Assembly (NCBI GenBank): GCA_037577475.1
Contig: JBAGJB010000170.1
Location: 1-64,000, forward strand
Source: Chaunax sp. Z400
Taxonomy: Eukaryota > Chordata > Actinopteri > Lophiiformes > Chaunacidae
Length of the DNA stretch: 64,000 nt
Direction: 5' to 3'
The notes beneath the pieces are model-generated. The model saw only the letters and a list, made by a program, of their open reading frames with translations, did no database searches and was not told the origin of the DNA. The first letter of the stretch is position 1. Each line of letters begins with the position of its first letter. Of the stretch, positions 35,201 to 51,100 are shown one piece after another. Made by a program: the position numbers and the translations under genes.

Positions 35201-38200
35201 ATAAACAGTATGTTTAGTATGAATAGTATGTATAGTATAAATAATATGTATAGTATGTACAGTATGTATAGTATGAACAGTAAGTACAGTATGAATAGTA
35301 TGAATAGTATGTACAGTATGAATAATATGTATAGTATGTACAGTATGAATAATATGTATAGTATCTACAGTATGAATAGTATGTATAGTATAAACAGTAT
35401 GTTTAGTATGTATAGTATGAATAGTATGTATAGTATGTACAGTATGAATAGTATGTATAGTATGAATAGTATGAATAGTATGTACAGTATGACTAGTATG
35501 TATAGTATGTGCAGTATGAATAGTATTTGCAGTATGAATAGTATGTATAGTATGAATAGTATGTATAGTATGTACAGTATGAATAGTATGTACAGTATGA
35601 ATAGTATGTATAGTATGTACAGTATGAATAGTATGTACAGTATGAATAGTATGTACAGTATGAATAGTATGTATAGTATGAATAGTATGTATAGTATGAA
35701 TAGTATGTATAGTATGTACAGTATGAATAGTATGAATAGTATGTATAATATGTACAGTATGAATAGTATCAATAGTATGTATAGTATGAATAGTATGTAT
35801 AGTATGAAGAGTATGTACAGTATGAATAGTATGTATAGTATGAAGAGTATGTACAGTATGAATAGTATGTATAGTATGTACAGTATGAATAGTATGAATA
35901 GTAGTAGTATGTGTAGAATGAATAGTATGTATAGTATGAATAGTATGTATAGAATGAATAGTATGTATAGTATGAATAGTATCTATAGTATGTACAGTAT
36001 GAATAGTATGTATAGTATGAATAGTATGTATAGTATGTACAGTATGAATAGTATGTATAGTATAAATAGTATGTATGGCATGTATAGTATGAATGGTATG
36101 CATGGTATGCATAGAATTTATATGTATAGTATGAATAGTATGTATAGTAAAAAGTAGTATGTATAGTATGAAGAGTATGTATAGTAGTAGTATGTGTAGA
36201 ATGAATAGTATGTATAGTATGAATAGTATGTATAGAATGAATAGTATGTATAGTATAAATAGTATGTATATGTATGTATAGTATGTACAGTATGAATAGT
36301 ATGTATAGTATGAATAGTATGTACAGTATGAATAGTATGTACAGTATGTACAGTATGAATAGTATGTATAGTATGAATAGTATGAATAGTATGTATAGTA
36401 TGAATAGTATGTATAGTATGTACAGTATGAATAGTATGTACAGTATGTACAGTATGAATAGTATGTACAGTATGTACAGTATGTATAGTATGAATAGTAT
36501 GAACAGTATGAATAGTATGTACAGTATGTATAGCATGAATAGTATGTATAGTATGTACAGTATGAATAGTATGTATAGTATGTACAGTATGAATAGTATG
36601 TACAGTATGTACAGTATGAATAGTATGTATAGTATGTACAGTATGAATAGTATGAATAGTATGTACAGTATGTACAGCATGAATAGTATGTATAGTACGA
36701 ATAGTATGTATAGTATGAGTAGTATGTATAGCATGTACAGTATGAATAGTATGTATAGTATAAATAGTATGTATAGTATAAATAGTATGTGTAGTATGTA
36801 TAGTATAAATAGTATGTACAGTATGTATAGTATGAATAGTATGTACAGTATGTATAGTATGAATAGTATGTGTAGTATGTACAGTATGACTAGTATGTGT
36901 AGTATGAATAGTATGCATAGTATGAATAGTATGTATAGTATGTACAGTATGAATAGTATGTATAGTATGAACAGTATGTATAGTATGTATAGTATGAATA
37001 GTATGTACAGTTTGAATAGTATGTATAGTATGTACAGTATGACTAGTATGTGTAGTATGAATAGTATGCATAGTATGAATAGTATGTATAGTATGTACAG
37101 TATGAATAGTATGTATAGTAGGAATAGTATGTATAGTATGAATAGTATGTATAGTATGTACAGTATGAATAGTATGCATAGTACGTATAGTATGTATAGT
37201 ATGAATAGTATCTATAGTATGAATAGTATGTATAGTATGTACAGTATGAATAGTATGTATAATATGTACAGTATGAATAGTATGAATAGTATGTATAGTA
37301 TGAATAGTATGTATAGTATGAAGAGTATGTACAGTATGAATAGTATGTATAGTATGTGAAGTATGAATAGTACGTATAGTATGTACAGTATGAATAGTAT
37401 GAATAGTAGTAGTATGTGTAGAATGAATAGTATGTATAGTATGAATAGTATGTATAGTATGTATAGTAAAAAGTAGTATGTATAGTATGAAGAGTATGTA
37501 TAGTAGTAGTATGTGTAGAATGAATAGTATGTATAGTATGTATAGTATGAATAGTATGTATAGAATGAATAGTATGTATAGTATAAATAGTTTGTATATG
37601 TATGTATAGTATGAATAGTATGTATAGTATGTACAGTATGAATAGTATGTATAGTATGAATAGTATGTACAGTATGAATAGTATGTACAGTATGTACAGT
37701 ATGAATAGTATGTATAGTATGAATAGTATGAATAGTATGTACAGTATGAATAGTATGTACAGTATGTACAGTATGTATAGTATGAATAGTATGAACAGTA
37801 TGAATAGTATGTACAGTATGTATAGCATGAATAGTATGTATAGCATGTAAAGTAAAAAATAGTATGTATAGTATGAATAGTATGTATAGTAGTAGTATGT
37901 GTAGAAATAATAGTATGTATAGTATGAATAGTATGTATAGAATGAATAGTATGTATAGTATAAATAGTATGTTTAGTAAAAAATATTATGTATATGTATG
38001 TATAGTATGTACAGTATGAATAGTATGTATAGTATAAATAGTATGTATAGTATGTAGAGTATGTATAGTATGTATAGTATAAACAGTATGTTTAGTATGA
38101 ATAGTATGTATAGTATAAATAATATGTATAGTATGTACAGTATGTATAGTATGAACAGTAAGTACAGTATGAATAGTATGAATAGTATGTACAGTATGAA

Positions 38201-41200
38201 TAATATGTATAGTATGTACAGTATGAATAATATGTATAGTATCTACAGTATGAATAGTATGTATAGTATAAACAGTATGTTTAGTATGTATAGTATGAAT
38301 AGTATGTATAGTATGTACAGTATGAATAGTATGTATAGTATGAATAGTATGAATAGTATGTACAGTATGACTAGTATGTATAGTATGTGCAGTATGAATA
38401 GTATTTGCAGTATGAATAGTATGTATAGTATGAATAGTATGTATAGTATGTACAGTATGAATAGTATGTACAGTATGAATAGTATGTATAGTATGTACAG
38501 TATGAATAGTATGTACAGTATGAATAGTATGTACAGTATGAATAGTATGTATAGTATGAATAGTATGTATAGTATGAATAGTATGTATAGTATGTACAGT
38601 ATGAATAGTATGAATAGTATGTATAATATGTACAGTATGAATAGTATCAATAGTATGTATAGTATGAATAGTATGTATAGTATGAAGAGTATGTACAGTA
38701 TGAATAGTATGTATAGTATGAAGAGTATGTACAGTATGAATAGTATGTATAGTATGTACAGTATGAATAGTATGAATAGTAGTAGTATGTGTAGAATGAA
38801 TAGTATGTATAGTATGAATAGTATGTATAGAATGAATAGTATGTATAGTATGAATAGTATCTATAGTATGTACAGTATGAATAGTATGTATAGTATGAAT
38901 AGTATGTATAGTATGTACAGTATGAATAGTATGTATAGTATAAATAGTATGTATGGCATGTATAGTATGAATGGTATGCATGGTATGCATAGAATTTATA
39001 TGTATAGTATGAATAGTATGTATAGTAAAAAGTAGTATGTATAGTATGAAGAGTATGTATAGTAGTAGTATGTGTAGAATGAATAGTATGTATAGTATGA
39101 ATAGTATGTATAGAATGAATAGTATGTATAGTATAAATAGTATGTATATGTATGTATAGTATGTACAGTATGAATAGTATGTATAGTATGAATAGTATGT
39201 ACAGTATGAATAGTATGTACAGTATGTACAGTATGAATAGTATGTATAGTATGAATAGTATGAATAGTATGTATAGTATGAATAGTATGTATAGTATGTA
39301 CAGTATGAATAGTATGTACAGTATGTACAGTATGAATAGTATGTACAGTATGTACAGTATGTATAGTATGAATAGTATGAACAGTATGAATAGTATGTAC
39401 AGTATGTATAGCATGAATAGTATGTATAGTATGTACAGTATGAATAGTATGTATAGTATGTACAGTATGAATAGTATGTACAGTATGTACAGTATGAATA
39501 GTATGTATAGTATGTACAGTATGAATAGTATGAATAGTATGTACAGTATGTACAGCATGAATAGTATGTATAGTACGAATAGTATGTATAGTATGAGTAG
39601 TATGTATAGCATGTACAGTATGAATAGTATGTATAGTATAAATAGTATGTATAGTATAAATAGTATGTGTAGTATGTATAGTATAAATAGTATGTACAGT
39701 ATGTATAGTATGAATAGTATGTACAGTATGTATAGTATGAATAGTATGTGTAGTATGTACAGTATGACTAGTATGTGTAGTATGAATAGTATGCATAGTA
39801 TGAATAGTATGTATAGTATGTACAGTATGAATAGTATGTATAGTATGAACAGTATGTATAGTATGTATAGTATGAATAGTATGTACAGTTTGAATAGTAT
39901 GTATAGTATGTACAGTATGACTAGTATGTGTAGTATGAATAGTATGCATAGTATGAATAGTATGTATAGTATGTACAGTATGAATAGTATGTATAGTAGG
40001 AATAGTATGTATAGTATGAATAGTATGTATAGTATGTACAGTATGAATAGTATGCATAGTACGTATAGTATGTATAGTATGAATAGTATCTATAGTATGA
40101 ATAGTATGTATAGTATGTACAGTATGAATAGTATGTATAATATGTACAGTATGAATAGTATGAATAGTATGTATAGTATGAATAGTATGTATAGTATGAA
40201 GAGTATGTACAGTATGAATAGTATGTATAGTATGTGAAGTATGAATAGTACGTATAGTATGTACAGTATGAATAGTATGAATAGTAGTAGTATGTGTAGA
40301 ATGAATAGTATGTATAGTATGAATAGTATGTATAGTATGTATAGTAAAAAGTAGTATGTATAGTATGAAGAGTATGTATAGTAGTAGTATGTGTAGAATG
40401 AATAGTATGTATAGTATGTATAGTATGAATAGTATGTATAGAATGAATAGTATGTATAGTATAAATAGTTTGTATATGTATGTATAGTATTAATAGTATG
40501 TATAGTATGTACAGTATGAATAGTATGTATAGTATGAATAGTATGTACAGTATGAATAGTATGTACAGTATGTACAGTATGAATAGTATGTATAGTATGA
40601 ATAGTATGAATAGTATGTACAGTATGAATAGTATGTACAGTATGTACAGTATGTATAGTATGAATAGTATGAACAGTATGTACAGTATGTATAGCATGAA
40701 TAGTATGTATAGCATGTAAAGTAAAAAATAGTATGTATAGTATGAATAGTATGTATAGTAGTAGTATGTGTAGAAATAATAGTATGTATAGTATGAATAG
40801 TATGTATAGAATGAATAGTATGTATAGTATAAATAGTATGTTTAGTAAAAAATATTATGTATATGTATGTATAGTATGTACAGTATGAATAGTATGTATA
40901 GTATAAATAGTATGTATAGTATGTAGAGTATGTATAGTATGTATAGTATAAACAGTATGTTTAGTATGAATAGTATGTATAGTATAAATAATATGTATAG
41001 TATGTACAGTATGTATAGTATGAACAGTATGTACAGTATGAATAGTATGAATAGTATGTACAGTATGAATAATATGTATAGTATGTACAGTATGAATAAT
41101 ATGTATAGTATCTACAGTATGAATAGTATGTATAGTATAAACAGTATGTTTAGTATGTATAGTATGAATAGTATGTATAGTATGTACAGTATGAATAGTA

Positions 41201-44200
41201 TGTATAGTATGAATAGTATGAATAGTATGTACAGTATGACTAGTATGTACAGTATGAATAGTATTTGCAGTATGAATAGTATGTATAGTATGAATAGTAT
41301 GTATAGTATGTACAGTATGAATAGTATGTACAGTATGAATAGTATGTATAGTATGTACAGTATGAATAGTATGTACAGTATGAATAGTATGTACAGTATG
41401 AATAGTATGTACAGTATGAATAGTATGTACAGTATGAATAGTATGTACAGTATGAATAGTATGTATAGTATGAATAGTATGTATAGTATGTACAGTATGA
41501 ATAGTATGAATAGTATGTATAATATGTACAGTATGAATAGTATGAATAGTATGTATAGTATGAATAGTATGTATAGTATGAAGAGTATGTACAGTATGAA
41601 TAGTATGTATAGTATGAAGAGTATGTACAGTATGAATAGTATGTATAGTATGTACAGTATGAATAGTATGAATAGTAGTAGTATGTGTAGAATGAATAGT
41701 ATGTATAGTATGAATAGTATGTATAGAATGAATAGTATGTATAGTATGAATAGTATGTATAGTATGTACAGTATGAATAGTATGTATAGTATGAATAGTA
41801 TGTATAGTATGTACAGTATGAATAGTATGTATAGTATAAATAGTATGTATGGCATGTATAGTATGAATGGTATGCATGGTATGCATAGAATTTATATGTA
41901 TAGTATGAATAGTATGTATAGTATGTATAGTAAAAAGTAGTATGTATAGTATGAAGAGTATGTATAGTAGTAGTATGTGTAGAATGAATAGTATGTATAG
42001 TATGAATAGTATGTATAGAATGAATAGTATGTATAGTATAAATAGTATGTATATGTATGTATAGTATGTATAGTATGTACAGTATGAATAGTATGTATAG
42101 TATGAATAGTATGTATAGTATGTGCAGTATGAATAGTATTTGCAGTATGAATAGTATGTATAGTATGAATAGTATGTATAGTATGTACAGTATGAATAGT
42201 ATGTACAGTATGAATAGTATGTATAGTATGTACAGTATGAATAGTATGTACAGTATGAATAGTATGTACAGTATGAATAGTATGTACAGTATGAATAGTA
42301 TGTACAGTATGAATAGTATGTATAGTATGAATAGTATGTATAGTATGTATAGTATGTACAGTATGTACAGTATGAATAGTATGAATAGTATGTATAGTAT
42401 GTACAGTATGTACAGTATGAATAGTATGTACAGTATGTACAGTATGAATAGTATGTATAGTACGAATAGTATGTATAGTATGAGTAGTATGTATAGCATG
42501 TACAGTATGAATAGTATGTATAGTATAAATAGTATGTATAGTATAAATAGTATGTGTAGTATGTATAGTATAAATAGTATGTACAGTATGTATAGTATGA
42601 ATAGTATGTACAGTATGTATAGTATGAATAGTATGTGTAGTATGTACAGTATGACTAGTATGTGTAGTATGAATAGTATGCATAGTATGAATAGTATGTA
42701 TAGTATGTACAGTATGAATAGTATGTATAGTATGAACAGTATGTATAGTATGTATAGTATGAATAGTATGTACAGTTTGAATAGTATGTATAGTATGTAC
42801 AGTATGACTAGTATGTGTAGTATGAATAGTATGCATAGTATGAATAGTATGTATAGTATGTACAGTATGAATAGTATGTATAGTATGTACAGTATGAATA
42901 GTATGAATAGTATGTATAGTATGTACAGTATGAATAGTATGCACAGTACGTATAGTATGTATAGTAGGAATAGTATGTACAGTATGTACAGTATGTATAG
43001 TATGTATAGTATGAATAGTATGTATAGTAAAAATAGTATGTATAGTATGAATAGTATGTATAGTAGTAGTATGTGTAGTATGTATAGTATGTATAGTATG
43101 AATAGTATGTATAGAATGAACAGTATGTATAGTATGAATAGTATGTATAGTATGTACAGTATGAATAGTATGTACAGCATGTATGGTATGTATTGTATGT
43201 ACATTATGTAAAGTATGTATAGTATGAATAGTATGTATGGCATGTATAGTATGAATAGTATGTATGGTATGCATGGTATGCATAGTATGTATAGAATTCA
43301 TATGTATAGTATGAATAGTATGTATAGTATGAATAGTATGTATAGTATGAATAGTATGTATAGTAGTAGTATGTGTAGAATGAATAGTATGTATAGTATG
43401 TATAGTATGAATAGTATGTATGGTATGCATGGTATGCATAGTATGTATAGAATTTATATGTATAGTAAAAATAGTATGTATAGTATGAACAGTATGTATA
43501 GTAGTAGTATGTGTAGAATGAATAGTATGTATAATATGTATAGAATGAATAATATGTATAGTATGAATAGTATGTACAGTATGTATAGTATGAATAGTGT
43601 GTAGTATGTACAGTATGACTAGTATGTGTAGTATGAATAGTATGCATAGTATGAATAGTATGTATAGTATGTACAGTATGAATAGTATGTATAGTATGAA
43701 CAGTATGTATAGTATGTATAGTATGAATAGTATGTACAGTTTGAATAGTATGTATAGTATGTACAGTATGACTAGTATGTATAGTATGAATAGTATGCAT
43801 AGTATGAATAGTATGTATAGTATGTACAGTATGAATAGTATGTATAGTAGGAATAGTATGTATAGTATGAATAGTATGTATAGTATGTACAGTATGAATA
43901 GTATGCATAGTATGTACAGTATGAATAGTATGAATAGTATGTATAGTATGTACAGTATGAATAGTATGTATAGTAGGAATAGTATGTGTAGTATGTACAG
44001 TATGACTAGTATGTGTAGTATGAATAGTATGCATAGTATGAATAGTATGTATAGTATGTATAGTATAAACAGTATGTTTAGTATGAATAGTATGTATAGT
44101 ATAAATAATATGTATAGTATGTACAGTATGTATAGTATGAACAGTATGTACAGTATGAATAGTATGAATAGTATGTACAGTATGAATAATATGTATAGTA

Positions 44201-45120
44201 TGTACAGTATGAATAATATGTATAGTATCTACAGTATGAATAGTATGTATAGTATAAACAGTATGTTTAGTATGTATAGTATGAATAGTATGTATAGTAT
44301 GTACAGTATGAATAGTATGTACAGTATGAATAGTATGTATAGTATGAATAGTATGTATAGTATGAATAGTATGTATAGTATGTACAGTATGAATAGTATG
44401 TATAATATGTACAGTATGAATAGTATGAATAGTATGTATAGTATGAATAGTATGTATAGTATGAAGAGTATGTACAGTATGAATAGTATGTATAGTATGT
44501 GAAGTATGAATAGTACGTATAGTATGTACAGTATGAATAGTATGAATAGTAGTAGTATGTGTAGAATGAATAGTATGTATAGTATGAATAGTATGTATAG
44601 TATGTATAGTAAAAAGTAGTATGTATAGTATGAAGAGTATGTATAGTAGTAGTATGTGTAGAATGAATAGTATGTATAGTATGTATAGTATGAATAGTAT
44701 GTATAGAATGAATAGTATGTATAGTATAAATAGTTTGTATATGTATGTATAGTATGAATAGTATGTATAGTATGTACAGTATGAATAGTATGTATAGTAT
44801 GAATAGTATGTACAGTATGAATAGTATGTACAGTATGTACAGTATGAATAGTATGTATAGTATGAATAGTATGAATAGTATGTACAGTATGAATAGTATG
44901 TACAGTATGTACAGTATGTATAGTATGAATAGTATGAACAGTATGAATAGTATGTACAGTATGTATAGCATGAATAGTATGTATAGCATGTAAAGTAAAA
45001 AATAGTATGTATAGTATGAATAGTATGTATAGTAGTAGTATGTGTAGAAATAATAGTATGTATAGTATGAATAGTATGTATAGAATGAATAGTATGTATA
45101 GTATAAATAGTATGTTTAGT
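32284..45120. repeat. ~12.8-12.9 kb super-repeat of the 9-bp satellite, copy 1
   Basis: Landmarks here repeat at offsets of 12837 (32284 to 45121), 12891 (35100 to 47991), 12827 (37978 to 50805) and 13030 (40847 to 53877). Features private to one higher-order unit recur at the same offset: the GTATGGATAGTATG variant near 33539 and 46430, and the frame-shifting GTATGTATAAGTATG near 34561 and 47452. Copy 2 is about 45121-53876. Confidence 0.8.
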
Positions 45121-48100
45121 AAAAAATATTATGTATATGTATGTATAGTATGTACAGTATGAATAGTATGTATAGTATAAATAGTATGTATAGTATGTAG
45201 AGTATGTATAGTATGTATAGTATAAACAGTATGTTTAGTATGAATAGTATGTATAGTATAAATAATATGTATAGTATGTACAGTATGTATAGTATGAACA
45301 GTATGTACAGTATGAATAGTATGAATAGTATGTACAGTATGAATAATATGTATAGTATGTACAGTATGAATAATATGTATAGTATCTACAGTATGAATAG
45401 TATGTATAGTATAAACAGTATGTTTAGTATGTATAGTATGAATAGTATGTATAGTATGTACAGTATGAATAGTATGTATAGTATGAATAGTATGAATAGT
45501 ATGTACAGTATGACTAGTATGTATAGTATGTGCAGTATGAATAGTATTTGCAGTATGAATAGTATGTATAGTATGAATAGTATGTATAGTATGTACAGTA
45601 TGTACAGTATGTACAGTATGAATAGTATGAATAGTATGTACAGTATGAATAGTATGTACAGTATGAATAGTATGTATAGTATGAATAGTATGTATAGTAT
45701 GAATAGTATGTATAGTATGTACAGTATGAATAGTATGAATAGTATGTATAATATGTACAGTATGAATAGTATGAATAGTATGTATAGTATGAATAGTATG
45801 TATAGTATGAAGAGTATGTACAGTATGAATAGTATGTATAGTATGAAGAGTATGTACAGTATGAATAGTATGTATAGTATGAAGAGTATGTACAGTATGA
45901 ATAGTATGTATAGTATGTACAGTATGAATAGTATGAATAGTAGTAGTATGTGTAGAATGAATAGTATGTATAGTATGAATAGTATGTATAGAATGAATAG
46001 TATGTATAGTATGAATAGTATGTATAGTATGTACAGTATGAATAGTATGTATAGTATGAATAGTATGTATAGTATGTACAGTATGAATAGTATGTATAGT
46101 ATAAATAGTATGTATGGCATGTATAGTATGAATGGTATGCATGGTATGCATAGAATTTATATGTATAGTATGTATAGTATGTATAGTAAAAAGTAGTATG
46201 TATAGTATGAAGAGTATGTATAGTAGTAGTATGTGTAGAATGAATAGTATGTATAGTATGAATAGTATGTATAGAATGAATAGTATGTATAGTATAAATA
46301 GTATGTATATGTATGTATAGTATGTATAGTATGTACAGTATGAATAGTATGTATAGTATGAATAGTATGTACAGTATGAATAGTATGTACAGTATGTACA
46401 GTATGAATAGTATGTATAGTATGAATAGTATGGATAGTATGTATAGTATGAATAGTATGTATAGTATGTACAGTATGAATAGTATGTACAGTATGTACAG
46501 TATGAATAGTATGTACAGTATGTACAGTATGTATAGTATGAATAGTATGAACAGTATGAATAGTATGTACAGTATGTATAGCATGAATAGTATGTATAGT
46601 ATGTACAGTATCAATAGTATGTACAGTATGTACAGTATGAATAGTATGTATAGTATGTACAGTATGAATAGTATGAATAGTATGTACAGTATGTACAGTA
46701 TGAATAGTATGTATAGTACGAATAGTATGTATAGTATGAGTAGTATGTATAGCATGTACAGTATGAATAGTATGTATAGTATAAATAGTATGTATAGTAT
46801 AAATAGTATGTGTAGTATGTATAGTATAAATAGTATGTACAGTATGTATAGTATGAATAGTATGTACAGTATGTATAGTATGAATAGTATGTGTAGTATG
46901 TACAGTATGACTAGTATGTGTAGTATGAATAGTATGCATAGTATGAATAGTATGTATAGTATGTACAGTATGAATAGTATGTATAGTATGAACAGTATGT
47001 ATAGTATGTATAGTATGAATAGTATGTACAGTTTGAATAGTATGTATAGTATGTACAGTATGACTAGTATGTATAGTATGAATAGTATGCATAGTATGTA
47101 TAGTATGTACAGTATGAATAGTATGTATAGTAGGAATAGTATGTATAGTATGAATAGTATGTATAGTATGTACAGTATGAATAGTATGCATAGTATGTAC
47201 AGTATGAATAGTATGCATAGTACGTATAGTATGTATAGTATGAATAGTATGTATAGTATGAATAGTATGTATAGTATGTACAGTATGAATAGTATGTATA
47301 ATATGTACAGTATGAATAGTATGAATAGTATGTATAGTATGAAGAGTATGTACAGTATGAATAGTATGTATAGTATGTGAAGTATGAATAGTACGTATAG
47401 TATGTACAGTATGAATAGTATGAATAGTAGTAGTATGTGTAGAATGAATAGTATGTATAAGTATGAATAGTATGTATAGTATGTATAGTAAAAAGTAGTA
47501 TGTATAGTATGAAGAGTATGTATAGTAGTAGTATGTGTAGAATGAATAGTATGTATAGTATGTATAGTATGAATAGTATGTATAGAATGAATAGTATGTA
47601 TAGTATAAATAGTTTGTATATGTATGTATAGTATGAATAGTATGTATAGTATGTACAGTATGAATAGTATGTATAGTATGAATAGTATGTACAGTATGAA
47701 TAGTATGTACAGTATGTACAGTATGAATAGTATGTATAGTATGAATAGTATGAATAGTATGTACAGTATGAATAGTATGTACAGTATGTATAGTATGAAT
47801 AGTATGAACAGTATGAATAGTATGTACAGTATGTATAGCATGAATAGTATGTATAGCATGTAAAGTAAAAAATAGTATGTATAGTATGAATAGTATGTAT
47901 AGTAGTAGTATGTGTAGAAATAATAGTATGTATAGTATGAATAGTATGTATAGAATGAATAGTATGTATAGTATAAATAGTATGTTTAGTAAAAAATATT
48001 ATGTATATGTATGTATAGTATGTACAGTATGAATAGTATGTATAGTATAAATAGTATGTATAGTATGTAGAGTATGTATAGTATGTATAGTATAAACAGT

Positions 48101-51100
48101 ATGTTTAGTATGAATAGTATGTATAGTATAAATAATATGTATAGTATGTACAGTATGTATAGTATGAACAGTAAGAACAGTATGAATAGTATGAATAGTA
48201 TGTACAGTATGAATAATATGTATAGTATGTACAGTATGAATAATATGTATAGTATCTACAGTATGAATAGTATGTATAGTATAAACAGTATGTTTAGTAT
48301 GTATAGTATGAATAGTATGTATAGTATGTACAGTATGAATAGTATGTATAGTATGAATAGTATGAATAGTATGTACAGTATGACTAGTATGTATAGTATG
48401 TGCAGTATGAATAGTATTTGCAGTATGAATAGTATGTATAGTATGAATAGTATGTATAGTATGTACAGTATGAATAGTATGTACAGTATGAATAGTATGT
48501 ATAGTATGTACAGTATGAATAGTATGTACAGTATGAATAGTATGTACAGTATGAATAGTATGTATAGTATGAATAGTATGTATAGTATGAATAGTATGTA
48601 TAGTATGAATAGTATGAATAGTATGTATAATATGTACAGTATGAATAGTATCAATAGTATGTATAGTATGAATAGTATGTATAGTATGAAGAGTATGTAC
48701 AGTATGAATAGTATGTATAGTATGAAGAGTATGTACAGTATGAATAGTATGTATAGTATGTACAGTATGAATAGTATGAATAGTAGTAGTATGTGTAGAA
48801 TGAATAGTATGTATAGTATGAATAGTATGTATAGAATGAATAGTATGTATAGTATGAATAGTATGTATAGTATGTACAGTATGAATAGTATGTATAGTAT
48901 GAATAGTATGTATAGTATGTACAGTATGAATAGTATGTATAGTATAAATAGTATGTATGGCATGTATAGTATGAATGGTATGCATGGTATGCATAGAATT
49001 TATATGTATAGTATGAATAGTATGTATAGTATGTATAGTAAAAAGTAGTATGTATAGTAAGAAGAGTATGTATAGTAGTAGTATGTGTAGAATGAATAGT
49101 ATGTATAGTATGAATAGTATGTATAGAATGAATAGTATGTATAGTATAAATAGTATGTATATGTATGTATAGTATGTACAGTATGAATAGTATGTATAGT
49201 ATGAATAGTATGTACAGTATGAATAGTATGTACAGTATGTACAGTATGAATAGTATGTATAGTATGAATAGTATGAATAGTATGTATAGTATGAATAGTA
49301 TGTATAGTATGTACAGTATGAATAGTATGTACAGTATGTACAGTATGAATAGTATGTACAGTATGTACAGTATGTATAGTATGAACAGTATGAATAGTAT
49401 GTACAGTATGTATAGCATGAATAGTATGTATAGTATGTACAGTATGAATAGTATGTATAGTATGTACAGTATGAATAGTATGTACAGTATGTACAGTATG
49501 AATAGTATGTATAGTATGTACAGTATGAATAGTATGAATAGTATGTACAGTATGTACAGCATGAATAGTATGTATAGTACGAATAGTATGTATAGTATGA
49601 GTAGTATGTATAGCATGTACAGTATGAATAGTATGTATAGTATAAATAGTATGTATAGTATAAATAGTATGTGTAGTATGTATAGTATAAATAGTATGTA
49701 CAGTATGTATAGTATGAATAGTATGTATAGTATGAATAGTATGTGTAGTATGTACAGTATGACTAGTATGTGTAGTATGAATAGTATGCATAGTATGAAT
49801 AGTATGTATAGTATGTACAGTATGAATAGTATGTATAGTATGAACAGTATGTATAGTATGTATAGTATGAATAGTATGTACAGTTTGAATAGTATGTATA
49901 GTATGTACAGTATGACTAGTATGTGTAGTATGAATAGTATGCATAGTATGAATAGTATGTATAGTATGTACAGTATGAATAGTATGTATAGTAGGAATAG
50001 TATGTATAGTATGAATAGTATGTATAGTATGTACAGTATGAATAGTATGCATAGTACGTATAGTATGTATAGTATGAATAGTATCTATAGTATGAATAGT
50101 ATGTATAGTATGTACAGTATGAATAGTATGTATAATATGTACAGTATGAATAGTATGAATAGTATGTATAGTATGAATAGTATGTATAGTATGAAGAGTA
50201 TGTACAGTATGAATAGTATGTATAGTATGTGAAGTATGAATAGTACGTATAGTATGTACAGTATGAATAGTATGAATAGTAGTAGTATGTGTAGAATGAA
50301 TAGTATGTATAGTTTGAATAGTATGTATAGTATGTATAGTAAAAAGTAGTATGTATAGTATGAAGAGTATGTATAGTAGTAGTATGTGTAGAATGAATAG
50401 TATGTATAGTATGTATAGTATGAATAGTATGTATAGAATGAATAGTATGTATAGTATGTACAGTATGAATAGTATGTATAGTATGAATAGTATGTACAGT
50501 ATGAATAGTATGTACAGTATGTACAGTATGAATAGTATGTATAGTATGAATAGTATGAATAGTATGTACAGTATGAATAGTATGTACAGTATGTACAGTA
50601 TGTATAGTATGAATAGTATGAACAGTATGAATAGTATGTACAGTATGTATAGCATGAATAGTATGTATAGCATGTAAAGTAAAAAATAGTATGTATAGTA
50701 TGAATAGTATGTATAGTAGTAGTATGTGTAGAAATAATAGTATGTATAGTATGAATAGTATGTATAGAATGAATAGTATGTATAGTATAAATAGTATGTT
50801 TAGTAAAAAATATTATGTATATGTATGTATAGTATGTACAGTATGAATAGTATGTATAGTATAAATAGTATGTATAGTATGTAGAGTATGTATAGTATGT
50901 ATAGTATAAACAGTATGTTTAGTATGAATAGTATGTATAGTATAAATAATATGTATAGTATGTACAGTATGTATAGTATGAACAGTATGTACAGTATGAA
51001 TAGTATGAATAGTATGTACAGTATGAATAATATGTATAGTATGTACAGTATGAATAATATGTATAGTATCTACAGTATGAATAGTATGTATAGTATAAAC